Source: Balneolaceae bacterium UBA7797 (GTDB lineage Bacteria; Bacteroidota; Rhodothermia; Balneolales; Balneolaceae). Taken from it: a stretch of DNA of 64,000 bases. A model generated the notes under the pieces. It saw only the letters and a list, made by a program, of their open reading frames with translations, had not been told where the DNA came from and made no database searches. Below, one piece after another: positions 1-8,655 of this stretch. The position numbers were made by a program, and so were the translations under genes. The stretch lies in NCBI GenBank assembly GCA_002480645.1, contig DLCN01000025.1:3492-67491 (forward strand), written 5' to 3'. Every line of letters begins with the position of its first letter. Within the stretch, counting starts at the first letter, position 1.

Positions 1-191
1 TCCTGCTCCATCCAGTCCATAGTAGCGGCACCATCATGCACCTCACCAATACGGTGGCTACGACCAGTGTAAAACAGAATACGCTCGGTTACAGTAGTTT
101 TACCGGCGTCGATGTGAGCCATAATCCCGATGTTACGCGTTTTGCGCATTTTATCGAGAACTTTGGGATCCATTGTTTTTACGTCAGACAT
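1..191 (-). CDS. fusA: Elongation factor G, N-terminal fragment (cut by window edge)
   Basis: Only the first ~63 codons lie in the window; the rest runs off the left edge. The minus-strand translation starts with ATG at 189-191 and shows the P-loop AHIDAGKTT (about residues 25-33) and the switch I region GRSHRIGEVHDGAATMDW, typical of EF-G, the GTPase that drives ribosomal translocation. A second ATG at 171-173 (residue 7) could be the true start. It is the last visible gene of the str operon, 20 nt after rpsG and in the same direction, the usual rpsL-rpsG-fusA order. Family assignment is secure from motif and context; the copy may be one of several EF-G paralogs in the genome. Confidence 0.96.
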   Translation of the reverse strand, partial: MSDVKTMDPKVLDKMRKTRNIGIMAHIDAGKTTVTERILFYTGRSHRIGEVHDGAATMDWMEQ

Positions 192-211
192 GTGTTTGAT
201 GAATATTCTTT

Positions 212-679
212 TTAGAATCTAAAGTGTGCAAATGCTTTGTTGGCTTCAGCCATACGATGTGTTTCGTCTTTCTTACGAACCGCTCCACCTTCATTTTTGG
301 AAGCATCAATAAGTTCGCGTGACAAACGAAGCGACATTGATTTGTCGTTTCTGGAACGCGCTGCCTTGATCAACCAACGCATTCCTAATGCAGTACCTCT
401 TTCCTGACGCACCTCTACAGGCACCTGATAAGTAGCACCACCCACCCGACGGGATTTAACTTCCACAACCGGAGTTGAATTCTGTAATGCTGACCGAAAT
501 ACTTCGATACCAGTTTCACCGGTTCTTTCTTCGATCAATTCAAACGCCTGATATACGATCTTACGGGCAACATTTTTTTTGCCGTCTCTCATCAGGTTAT
601 TCACAAAACGAGTGATCAACTTATCCTCAAAAATCGGATCTGGTTGTACGTCTCTTTTTTCAGCTTTTCTTCTACGCAT
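212..679 (-). CDS. rpsG: 30S ribosomal protein S7
   Basis: 155 residues, the normal bacterial S7 length. The N-terminus (MRRRKAEKRDVQPDPIF) and the internal EVKSRRVGGATYQVPVEV stretch are diagnostic for S7, which nucleates assembly of the 30S head by binding the 3' domain of 16S rRNA and lies near the E site. It is the middle gene of the str operon: 19 nt downstream of rpsL and 20 nt upstream of fusA, all on the minus strand. In E. coli S7 represses its own operon by binding the rpsL-rpsG spacer; the short spacer here shows no obvious matching structure, so that regulation is not evident. Confidence 0.98.
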   Translation of the reverse strand: MRRRKAEKRDVQPDPIFEDKLITRFVNNLMRDGKKNVARKIVYQAFELIEERTGETGIEVFRSALQNSTPVVEVKSRRVGGATYQVPVEVRQERGTALGMRWLIKAARSRNDKSMSLRLSRELIDASKNEGGAVRKKDETHRMAEANKAFAHFRF

Positions 680-698
680 GCTCGATTAATCTAAAATG

Positions 699-1073
699 TT
701 ACCCTTTTGGCTTTTTGGTACCGTACAAGCTTCGGCTCTGAGTACGACCTTCAACACCTGCTGTGTCAAGGGTTCCACGAATAATGTGGTAACGAACACC
801 AGGCAAATCTTTTACTCTACCACCCCTGATCAACACAATACTGTGCTCCTGCAGGTTATGGCCTTCTCCGGGGATGTAAGCAGTCACTTCGATCCCGTTA
901 GTTAAACGAACCCTTGCTACTTTACGAAGGGCTGAGTTTGGTTTCTTTGGTGTAGTAGTATAAACACGTGTACATACTCCACGCTTCTGAGGACAACTTT
1001 GCATTGCCGGTGCAGTTGTTTTACGTGTCTTACTTTTTCTACCTTTTCTAATAAGTTGTTGTATAGTTGGCAC
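699..1073 (-). CDS. rpsL: 30S ribosomal protein S12
   Basis: 124 residues, full length for S12, the decoding-centre protein of the small subunit. The conserved TTPKKPNSALRK segment (around residue 40) and GGRVKDLPGVRYH segment (around residue 88) are intact, with wild-type lysines at the positions where streptomycin-resistance changes occur in other bacteria. First gene of the str operon on the minus strand, with a good Bacteroidetes-type promoter about 45 nt upstream. No Shine-Dalgarno is visible before the ATG; the leader is A/T-rich. Confidence 0.98.
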   Translation of the reverse strand: MPTIQQLIRKGRKSKTRKTTAPAMQSCPQKRGVCTRVYTTTPKKPNSALRKVARVRLTNGIEVTAYIPGEGHNLQEHSIVLIRGGRVKDLPGVRYHIIRGTLDTAGVEGRTQSRSLYGTKKPKG

Positions 1074-1114
1074 TGTTCAAAAAATTTGGTTATTGCCATC
1101 AAATCGAGAGCTTG

Positions 1115-1148
1115 CAAATATAGAGAAGTTTGCAGTTTTATTGCAAAA
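1115..1148 (-). promoter_or_regulatory. str operon promoter (Bacteroidetes-type)
   Basis: Reading the minus strand there is a TTTTG at 1144-1148 followed after 21 nt by TATATTTG at 1115-1122, an exact match to the TAnnTTTG -7 element used by the primary sigma factor of Bacteroidetes. It lies about 40 nt upstream of the rpsL ATG. Function is inferred from consensus and position. Confidence 0.75.
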
Positions 1149-1265
1149 TAATTCTTCCACTTATTTCTTTTTTATTCTCTCCGGTTTGATCCACACCCTT
1201 TTTTTCCTATTTCAGTGCTTTTTACACACTAATAATTTTAATGTTAGTATATAACAGTATATCAG

Positions 1266-3335
1266 TTGAATTTATCTTCATTACCAGGATTATCTACTAA
1301 AAGGCTGGAAGCTCTGCAATCGGTTGGCATTCACACTCCCCAACACCTGCTCAATCTTTTCCCTCGCCGATATCTGGATCGTTCAAATAATCAATCCATT
1401 GCCCACCTTATGGGTTCCGGAGAGGAAGTTACCGTTTCCGGAAAGGTCTCAGCAGTAAATGAGGTCGGCTTTGGAAAGAAAAAACGACTGGAAGTTACTA
1501 TTAAGGATGGCAGTGGTTCATTGAAAGGAGTTTGGTTCAGAGGAGCCGGTTACTTTAAACGAATATTCAAGATCGGTGATTATGTTGCCTTCTTTGGGGC
1601 AGCGAAGCGATATGGTAAGAATATCACAATGGCCCACCCTGAAGTGGACAAACTTTCAAATGAGGATGACCTCGACACTTTCTCTAAAATCATTCCTGTA
1701 TATCCGGGTAGTAAAGAGTTCAGTAAAGCCCGTATCACCAGTGCACTTATACAGTCATGGGTAAGGATTATTTTGGATGGAACTGCGATCAAGGAATTTA
1801 TTCCGACCTACATACTCAATGATCTGAACTTACCTGAGCGCTACACTGCCTACCGGATGATCCATTTTCCGGAAGATCATGGTCAGCGTAAAAAAGGCCT
1901 GGAACGGTTTAAATTTGAAGAGCTCTTTCTCTTTGAATTGAGTATGGAAAAGATACATCATACCGTAGAGGAGCGTAAGCAAGGCCATACCTTCGGCGAT
2001 CTTGGTAACTACACCAGCAGATATTTTAATGAGCTGTTACCTTTCACTCTAACGGATGGGCAACGTACTGCATTAGCAGACATCAAACAGGATGTTCGTT
2101 CCGGCCGCCAAATGAATCGACTAATTCAGGGGGATGTTGGAGCCGGAAAAACAATTGTAGCCATTGGTGCCATGCTGATGGCCCTTGATAATGGATTTCA
2201 GGCTGCGTTTGTTGCCCCTACAGAGATCCTCGCAGAACAACATTTCAGAACACTCTCTAACCATCTTAAAGAACTAGATATAAACATCCGGTTATTGGTT
2301 GGCGGCCAAAAAACGGCTCTTAGACGGGATATTCTTACAGATATTGAAGGCGGAACCTGTCAGATCGTCGTTGGAACACATGCAGTTATCCAGAAAGAGA
2401 TCCGCTTCCATAATCTTGGCTTAGCAGTTATCGACGAACAACATCGATTTGGTGTACAGCAACGTGCTGAACTGTTAAATAAAGGAGAACACCCACATAT
2501 TCTGGTTATGAGTGCCACACCAATTCCCCGTTCACTGGCTATGACGGTTTATGCTGATCTTGATATATCTGTCATAAAAGGACTTCCATCGGGAAGAAAG
2601 CCAATCCGAACAGCCATTAGAAGCGATAAGAAAAGAGAGGATGTATTTAACTTCGTACGGTCCGAATTGGAAAATGGCGGGCAGGCTTACATTATATATC
2701 CCCTTGTGGAAGAATCTGAGGCTCTGGATCTGAAAGATGCTACGGCCGGATTTGAAAAAGTAAAAAAACGATTGCCGGAATTTAAGGTAGGATTACTCCA
2801 TGGACGAATGACATCTGATGAAAAAGATGAGGTCATGAAAGCCTTCATCCAAAATGAAATTCAGGTGCTGGTATCCACTACCGTGATAGAGGTGGGTGTT
2901 GATGTACCCAATGCCTCCATTATGATCATCGAACACGCCGAACGATTTGGATTATCCCAGCTTCACCAGCTAAGAGGCCGGATCGGCAGGGGAGACCGTC
3001 AAAGCTATTGTATTTTGATGCCGGACGTTAAAGTGAGCCGGTCGGGTGCATTTCGGCTAAAGACCATGGAAGAAACCAACGATGGATTTAAGATTGCTGA
3101 GGCTGACCTGAAATTACGGGGTCCAGGCGATTTTCTGGGTACCAAACAGAGTGGTTTGCCGGATTTCAACGTTGCAGATATTGTGGAAGACCAGTTCCTG
3201 TTGGCTTTGGCTAAAGAAAAAGCACATGATGTCATTTCATCTGACCCGGAGATGAACCACGCGGACCATCAATCACTCAAAATTCAGTTTGAACCCTACT
3301 TTAAAGAAAAAGCTGATTTTTATGGAATGGGTTAA
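1266..3335 (+). CDS. recG: ATP-dependent DNA helicase RecG
   Basis: 689 residues, close to the usual ~690. RecG remodels stalled replication forks and Holliday junctions. Visible in order: an N-terminal region with a helix-hairpin-helix-like start (LPGLSTKRLEALQSVGI), the OB-fold wedge domain (about 55-130, EEVTVSGKVSAV), Walker A GDVGAGKT near 288, the DEQH box near 389 (VIDEQHRFGVQQR), and the helicase C domain with QLRGRIGRG near 565 and the LRGPGDFLGTKQSG segment of the RecG tail. The start used is TTG because no in-frame ATG precedes the conserved N-terminus. It is divergent from the str operon and followed 47 nt later by a secreted protein gene. Confidence 0.97.
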   Translation: MNLSSLPGLSTKRLEALQSVGIHTPQHLLNLFPRRYLDRSNNQSIAHLMGSGEEVTVSGKVSAVNEVGFGKKKRLEVTIKDGSGSLKGVWFRGAGYFKRIFKIGDYVAFFGAAKRYGKNITMAHPEVDKLSNEDDLDTFSKIIPVYPGSKEFSKARITSALIQSWVRIILDGTAIKEFIPTYILNDLNLPERYTAYRMIHFPEDHGQRKKGLERFKFEELFLFELSMEKIHHTVEERKQGHTFGDLGNYTSRYFNELLPFTLTDGQRTALADIKQDVRSGRQMNRLIQGDVGAGKTIVAIGAMLMALDNGFQAAFVAPTEILAEQHFRTLSNHLKELDINIRLLVGGQKTALRRDILTDIEGGTCQIVVGTHAVIQKEIRFHNLGLAVIDEQHRFGVQQRAELLNKGEHPHILVMSATPIPRSLAMTVYADLDISVIKGLPSGRKPIRTAIRSDKKREDVFNFVRSELENGGQAYIIYPLVEESEALDLKDATAGFEKVKKRLPEFKVGLLHGRMTSDEKDEVMKAFIQNEIQVLVSTTVIEVGVDVPNASIMIIEHAERFGLSQLHQLRGRIGRGDRQSYCILMPDVKVSRSGAFRLKTMEETNDGFKIAEADLKLRGPGDFLGTKQSGLPDFNVADIVEDQFLLALAKEKAHDVISSDPEMNHADHQSLKIQFEPYFKEKADFYGMG

Positions 3336-3382
3336 ACAAATCGAATGCCTATATTGGCTTATCAATTGATCAGCCTGATTTC

Positions 3383-6300
3383 ATGAGAGTTTTATACACC
3401 TGCCTGCTTTTTTCCTGCCTGTTATTTTCCGGCATTATGGCTCAACCGGTCGTCCAAATAAACGAAGTGCTCGCCTCTAATATCTCTACCAATGCTGACA
3501 TGGTTGATTTCGGTGATTTTTCTGATTGGATAGAGCTTTATAACACTCAACCGATTCCTGTCAATATCAGTGGATACTATTTGAGTGACGATCCGGATAT
3601 GCCAACGAAATGGCAATTTCCATCAGGTTCAGAAATCCCTGCAAACGGATATCTCCTTATCTGGGCCGATGATTTTGATGACATTCCAGGAAATACGTAT
3701 ACCAGAGAATGGTGGCCATATAATATCCCATATACAACAACCTACTACCATACCAATTTTAAGCTCAATAAAGATGGAGAAACTCTTTCATTATATGATG
3801 CGGACAGAAATTTGCTGGATTCGATCCAATTCGGACCACAGGCAGAGGATGTTTCTTTTGGGAGAAACCCTGTAAATAAAGAACAGTGGGGATATTTTGG
3901 TGAACCATCACCGGGCAGGGTAAACGATGCACCTTTTTTCTCTGATACACAAAAATCAGGGGCTCTCTCCTTTTCAATTGACGGGGGCTTTTATTCCGGT
4001 ACGCAATCTGTTGCATTGAATTCAATCTCAAACTCGGGAACTATACACTATACATTGGATGGCACAACTCCCACTTCCGGTTCTCCGGTTTACACTACTC
4101 CTATCCTCATAAATAAAAACACTACCGTTTCTGCCCGACTGTTTGAGGCAGATGTGTTACCCGGGGAAGTATTCTCAAATACTTATTTATTTGATGAAAT
4201 CAGAAATTTACCAGCCTTCGCAATTTCTGCTGATTATGCTTACCTGATGGCTCCGGGAACGGGTATATATCGAAATACACTCAAAGAACGAGAGATTCCT
4301 GTTTCAGTCAGTTTTTTCCCGTTAGGAGAGGAAACCGGATTTTCTCAACGTGCCGGTATGCGCATCGGGGGTGAAAATATCTTCCGCTTTGCTCAGAAAC
4401 CACTGAACATATATGCCCGCGGAGATTATGGTGAATCCGAAATTGAGTATCAGGTTTTTGATCGTCTCCCCTATCAGGCTTTTAAGAGATTATACCTGAG
4501 AAACAGCGGTGACGACTGGCCTTATACTATGATAAGAGACGGGATGATCTCCAGTATTTTGCGGGATGAAGTTTCGAACTCAACCCAGGCCTACCGCCCC
4601 GTGGTGTTGTATCTCAACAACGAGTATAAGGGGATCTATAATCTTCGGGAAAAACTGGATAAACAATATTTTTCGTTACACTACAGCACCTCAGAGGTCG
4701 ATCTGGATCATCTCGAATCGGACGCAACGGTGATCGAGGGCGATAATACTGACTATCTGGATCTACTTAATTACGCCAACTCAAACGATCTCTCTCAAAC
4801 AGAAAATTATAACCAGGTTACTTCTCAAATTGATGTCCCTAACCTGATGGATTTTGTGATCGTCTCCGCTTATCTGGCAAACTCCAGCTGGGGACATAAC
4901 CGTGAGATGTGGAGGGATCGCGGCAATGATAATAAATGGCGTTGGGTGCTGGTTGATATGGACCGGGGATTCAATGACAGCCGTATCTCCTCAAACCAGA
5001 TCGCAGATCTGTACAATAACTTTGATCTTTTCAGGTCGCTGACTTCGAATACAGCCTTCAGAAATACGTTTGTCCAACGATACGCCGAACGCTTGCACAC
5101 CACATTTAAGTCCAACCGAGTCATACAGATCATTGATAGTCTGCAACAACAGATAGAGCCGGAGATGCCCCGGCATATCCAAACCTGGAGCATGTATATC
5201 GATTCATTAACCATTGATGAATGGGGACAAACTGCCGGCATTCAAAGCATGCAAAACTGGTTTAATGAGATAGAATCGTTCAGAACATTTGCTACTCAGC
5301 GACCTACAGAGGCCATCCAAAACTTATCGGATCAATTTGGGTTAGGAGATCTCGCAACGCTAACCGTAGAATCTAATATTCCCGGATCCGGCAAAGTTGA
5401 TCTGAATGGGTTTTTTAAAGAGGCTGATTTCAGCGGGAGTTATTTTACCGGCATTCCCCTTTCATTCACTGCATATGCCCCACCCGGTTATACCTTCTCC
5501 AGCTGGAAGCTGATCAGCTCTGATTCTAGTGCTGAGATCCTGATTCCAACTCGCAGTTCCTGGAAATATTTTGATAAGGGCATGACTCCGGGTACCGACT
5601 GGCAAAGTGCCTCTTATGATGACGCATCATGGAGTTCCGGCCCCGCCATTCTTGGGTACGGCGACGATCAAAGTACCCTTCTTAATTACGGGCCTGATTC
5701 CGGTAACAAGTATATCACTACCTATTTCAGAAAAGAATTTTCAGTAAGTAATATATCTGAGATCACACAATTGACCCTCAAACTATTACGTGATGATGGT
5801 GCAGTGGTTTATCTGAATGGAAATGAGATCGCACGTTCGAACATAGCTTCGGGCTCCGTCAGTTATTCCACAGTAGCCACAAATGCGATTGGTGGCAGCG
5901 ATGAATCCACGTATTTCGAATTCGACATTCCTGTATCTGAACTTAATGAGGGCACTAACCTCTTAGCGGTCGAAGTTCATCAAATTAGCGGCAGCAGCAG
6001 TGATCTAAGTTTCGATGCCTCCCTCACGGCCCAACGTCCGTCCACCTCTTCCGAACCGCAGACCCTTTCTGAGGAACCTGAATTAACTTATACATTAAGT
6101 GGAAATACCGTACTACTTGTCGAATTCGAGACATCTTCCGAATCTTTCATTCCGGCTACCATTTCTGACACGACCATTCTCACATTATCAAATAGTCCAT
6201 ATTTAGTGGAAGCGGATGTGAACATAGATAAAGATGGCCTTTTACAGATCGAAGCCGGAGTAGAGATCAAATTTAATGAGGGGACCGGGATCTTCGTACA

Positions 6301-8071
6301 GGGAAAACTGGAAGGAAAGGGCACTCAGGATCAACCCGTAAAATTTCTTCCCTATTACCCCGGTCACCCATGGTCGGGTCTGTTCATCGATAGTTCCTTT
6401 GCACATTCCGAGCTTCGTTTTTCTCACGTTTTTGATGCAACCGGACTTGAGAATCATCCGGACTTTTTCGCGGCGGTCAGTGTCCGACATTCTTCTTTAA
6501 CGCTCGATCATGTTACCATCGATCAGGTAAAACTCCCGGTGTCATCTCAGTTTTCCAATCTTAGAATCCTCAATTCCAGCATTTCCAACGTCTACATGGT
6601 TGGGGATTACCTGAATGTAAACGGTGGAAATCTCTGGGTTTCTAATTCAATATTTGAAGGAAACAACATTGAAGATATGGATGCAATTGATATCGGGTTC
6701 ATGAAAGACAGCACACTTATCACCGGGAATATTTTTAGTGATTTTGCCGGTGATAATACCGACGCGATCGACGTAGGTGATGCTTCCGAAAATGTGATCA
6801 TCACCCATAACCGCATCACACATTGTGGAGACAAAGCGGTTTCTATCGGTCAGGCGTCGGAAGCTTATGTCGCGTTCAATATCATTGTTGAATGCAATCT
6901 GGGCGCCGGTATTAAGGACGAAGGTTCATTTGGTGAATTCGTTAATAACACATTCTATAAAACCAATATTGGAGTAGCTGCTTACGAAAAAGTATTGAAT
7001 CGCGGCGGTGGTTCAGCTGAAATCACCAACTCTATATTTCTCGACATGATAGATACTCCTGTATCAGCTGATGAATTTTCAACCATCTCTGTTTCTTATT
7101 CCATAAGTAATTCAACGGTTCTACCGGGCATCGGCAATCTGCTCGGAGCCCCTGAATTAATTAATCCAAAGGGGGATATTTTTTACCCTCAAACTAATGC
7201 AGTGGTCCTTCATTCCGGTGATCCGGAGATTCTGCTACCTGATGGAAGCCGCTCTCACATCGGAGCACTATCCCCACGCGGAATGATGGAAAGTGCAATC
7301 GTAATTAATGAGATCAACTATCATTCATCTGATACCTTCGATGCCGGAGACTGGGTCGAATTCTACAATAACAGCTCATCAAGTACCGATATGTCCGGTT
7401 GGGTTTTTACTGATGGGTCTAAAGAACAAACCTATGTCTTTGATCAAAGATCCATCCTGCCGGCAAAGGCATATTATGTAATTGCCCGGGAACCGGAACT
7501 CTTCACCGATCACTTCCCATCAGTTTCAATACTGGATAGTTTAATGAACAATGGTCTGAGCGGAAGTGGCGAGTCGCTTTTTCTTTATAATAGTGATGGA
7601 TACTTAACAGATTCTCTCACCTTTACCGACGACGCTCCATGGCCAACCACAGCAGATGGTGACGGCCCCACCCTGGAACTCGTCAATCCTGATCTTGATA
7701 ACGGATTAGTTAACTCCTGGGCTGCATCGGCTGGAAACGGCACACCGGGTAGTCAGAATTCGCAATACTTTGTAAACAATTCGCCTTTAGAAACGACTGA
7801 ACTTCCAAGCAGAGTAGCCTTATACCAAAACTATCCTAATCCATTCAACCCAACAACCAATATCGCCTATGATCTTCCGGTTGATGCTTTTGTAACCCTC
7901 AAAGTGTACGATATCGTTGGGCGTGAAGTACGCACACTTGTTAATAGCAAGGTGCAGGCAGGACATCATGCCACAAGGTTTGAAGCAGGGAATCTCTCCT
8001 CTGGAATTTATTTCTACACGTTAACTACCAACGATATTCTGATCACAAAAAAGCTAACCTTGATCAAATAG
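3383..8071 (+). CDS. Giant T9SS-exported protein with lamin-tail, CotH and beta-helix domains
   Basis: 1562 residues. A signal peptide (residues 1-20, ending MAQ) is followed by a lamin-tail domain (about 25-175, with INEVLASN and DWIELYN), a chitobiase/Fn3-associated domain (about 195-265, GTIHYTLDGTTPTSGSP), a CotH-like domain (about 270-620) with the SGDDWPYTMIRDGM segment and a DMD motif at 525-527, a jelly-roll-like region (about 715-890, VVYLNGNEIARSN), a right-handed parallel beta-helix (about 990-1330), a second lamin-tail domain (about 1350-1470) and a T9SS sorting domain (about 1478-1562, NYPNPFNP at 1483). CotH proteins are atypical kinases that phosphorylate spore-coat proteins in Bacillus; a role here on a surface or secreted partner is inference. 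The gene stands alone between recG and a small zinc-ribbon gene. Confidence 0.88.
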   Translation: MRVLYTCLLFSCLLFSGIMAQPVVQINEVLASNISTNADMVDFGDFSDWIELYNTQPIPVNISGYYLSDDPDMPTKWQFPSGSEIPANGYLLIWADDFDDIPGNTYTREWWPYNIPYTTTYYHTNFKLNKDGETLSLYDADRNLLDSIQFGPQAEDVSFGRNPVNKEQWGYFGEPSPGRVNDAPFFSDTQKSGALSFSIDGGFYSGTQSVALNSISNSGTIHYTLDGTTPTSGSPVYTTPILINKNTTVSARLFEADVLPGEVFSNTYLFDEIRNLPAFAISADYAYLMAPGTGIYRNTLKEREIPVSVSFFPLGEETGFSQRAGMRIGGENIFRFAQKPLNIYARGDYGESEIEYQVFDRLPYQAFKRLYLRNSGDDWPYTMIRDGMISSILRDEVSNSTQAYRPVVLYLNNEYKGIYNLREKLDKQYFSLHYSTSEVDLDHLESDATVIEGDNTDYLDLLNYANSNDLSQTENYNQVTSQIDVPNLMDFVIVSAYLANSSWGHNREMWRDRGNDNKWRWVLVDMDRGFNDSRISSNQIADLYNNFDLFRSLTSNTAFRNTFVQRYAERLHTTFKSNRVIQIIDSLQQQIEPEMPRHIQTWSMYIDSLTIDEWGQTAGIQSMQNWFNEIESFRTFATQRPTEAIQNLSDQFGLGDLATLTVESNIPGSGKVDLNGFFKEADFSGSYFTGIPLSFTAYAPPGYTFSSWKLISSDSSAEILIPTRSSWKYFDKGMTPGTDWQSASYDDASWSSGPAILGYGDDQSTLLNYGPDSGNKYITTYFRKEFSVSNISEITQLTLKLLRDDGAVVYLNGNEIARSNIASGSVSYSTVATNAIGGSDESTYFEFDIPVSELNEGTNLLAVEVHQISGSSSDLSFDASLTAQRPSTSSEPQTLSEEPELTYTLSGNTVLLVEFETSSESFIPATISDTTILTLSNSPYLVEADVNIDKDGLLQIEAGVEIKFNEGTGIFVQGKLEGKGTQDQPVKFLPYYPGHPWSGLFIDSSFAHSELRFSHVFDATGLENHPDFFAAVSVRHSSLTLDHVTIDQVKLPVSSQFSNLRILNSSISNVYMVGDYLNVNGGNLWVSNSIFEGNNIEDMDAIDIGFMKDSTLITGNIFSDFAGDNTDAIDVGDASENVIITHNRITHCGDKAVSIGQASEAYVAFNIIVECNLGAGIKDEGSFGEFVNNTFYKTNIGVAAYEKVLNRGGGSAEITNSIFLDMIDTPVSADEFSTISVSYSISNSTVLPGIGNLLGAPELINPKGDIFYPQTNAVVLHSGDPEILLPDGSRSHIGALSPRGMMESAIVINEINYHSSDTFDAGDWVEFYNNSSSSTDMSGWVFTDGSKEQTYVFDQRSILPAKAYYVIAREPELFTDHFPSVSILDSLMNNGLSGSGESLFLYNSDGYLTDSLTFTDDAPWPTTADGDGPTLELVNPDLDNGLVNSWAASAGNGTPGSQNSQYFVNNSPLETTELPSRVALYQNYPNPFNPTTNIAYDLPVDAFVTLKVYDIVGREVRTLVNSKVQAGHHATRFEAGNLSSGIYFYTLTTNDILITKKLTLIK

Positions 8072-8253
8072 ATCTATCTCTATCGATCATTGGGTTTCTC
8101 TACAGCAATGTTAGAACAACACCATCTATAACTCCCCTTGTTGTTGAAAAATAATTATTTATATAAGTAATCTGTCCGAAATTTGGCCTTTCTGATATCA
8201 CTTTTTATCTCTACAAGAACTCTACAACTCCTTTTATTATAGATCTCGCCTTT

Positions 8254-8261
8254 TACTTTTG
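8254..8261 (+). promoter_or_regulatory. Probable -7 element for the zinc-ribbon gene
   Basis: TACTTTTG matches TAnnTTTG exactly and lies 34 nt upstream of the ATG at 8295. No TTG element is seen about 20 nt further upstream, so it is a half-supported promoter. It overlaps the in-frame TTG codon at 8259, which argues against that TTG being the translation start. Confidence 0.45.
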
Positions 8262-8294
8262 CCTAGTAATTATTCAATCAAAAGCTATCAGGTT

Positions 8295-8576
8295 ATGAGT
8301 GTTCAAAACAGAAATTCCAAAAGAGTATGTGCTTTTTGTGAATCAGAAGAAGGAAAATTAAGGTTAGTAGGTAATTTTATTGTCGAATTATCGGAAATGG
8401 ATTACCGAGGTGATCAGAAACTTGCATGCCAGAGTTGCCGGGTAAAGCACCGTAATATGGATCTCCTAAAACAACGCATCAAAAAATCTGAGCTTTCTAA
8501 AATGGGTTGGATTCAAAAAATAATACACAGAAAGCGAGAAACGCCCGCAAACCATCTTCATAGTACCGGTTACTAA
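8295..8576 (+). CDS. Small zinc-ribbon-like protein of unknown function
   Basis: 93 residues from the ATG at 8295. The frame is open back to a TTG at 8259, but that codon sits inside a likely -7 promoter element and its extra 12 residues look unremarkable. The protein has two CxxC pairs (C12/C15 and C45/C48, CAFC and CQSC) separated by 29 residues, a typical zinc-ribbon layout, followed by a basic C-terminus rich in Lys and Arg that could bind nucleic acid. I do not recognise the family. It is monocistronic by spacing: 223 nt after the preceding gene and 79 nt before the next. Confidence 0.7.
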   Translation: MSVQNRNSKRVCAFCESEEGKLRLVGNFIVELSEMDYRGDQKLACQSCRVKHRNMDLLKQRIKKSELSKMGWIQKIIHRKRETPANHLHSTGY

Positions 8577-8655
8577 TTCCGGTTAGAATTCCGGAACTAT
8601 ACCTAATCCCTCCCTTTAAAATCATCAATATTATTTATCACTAATTGGAGGGGAC

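Noticed and set aside
8115..8145. AACAAC...GTTGTT inverted repeat after the CotH protein gene
   Set aside because: Only six base pairs with a 19-nt loop; too weak to call a terminator.
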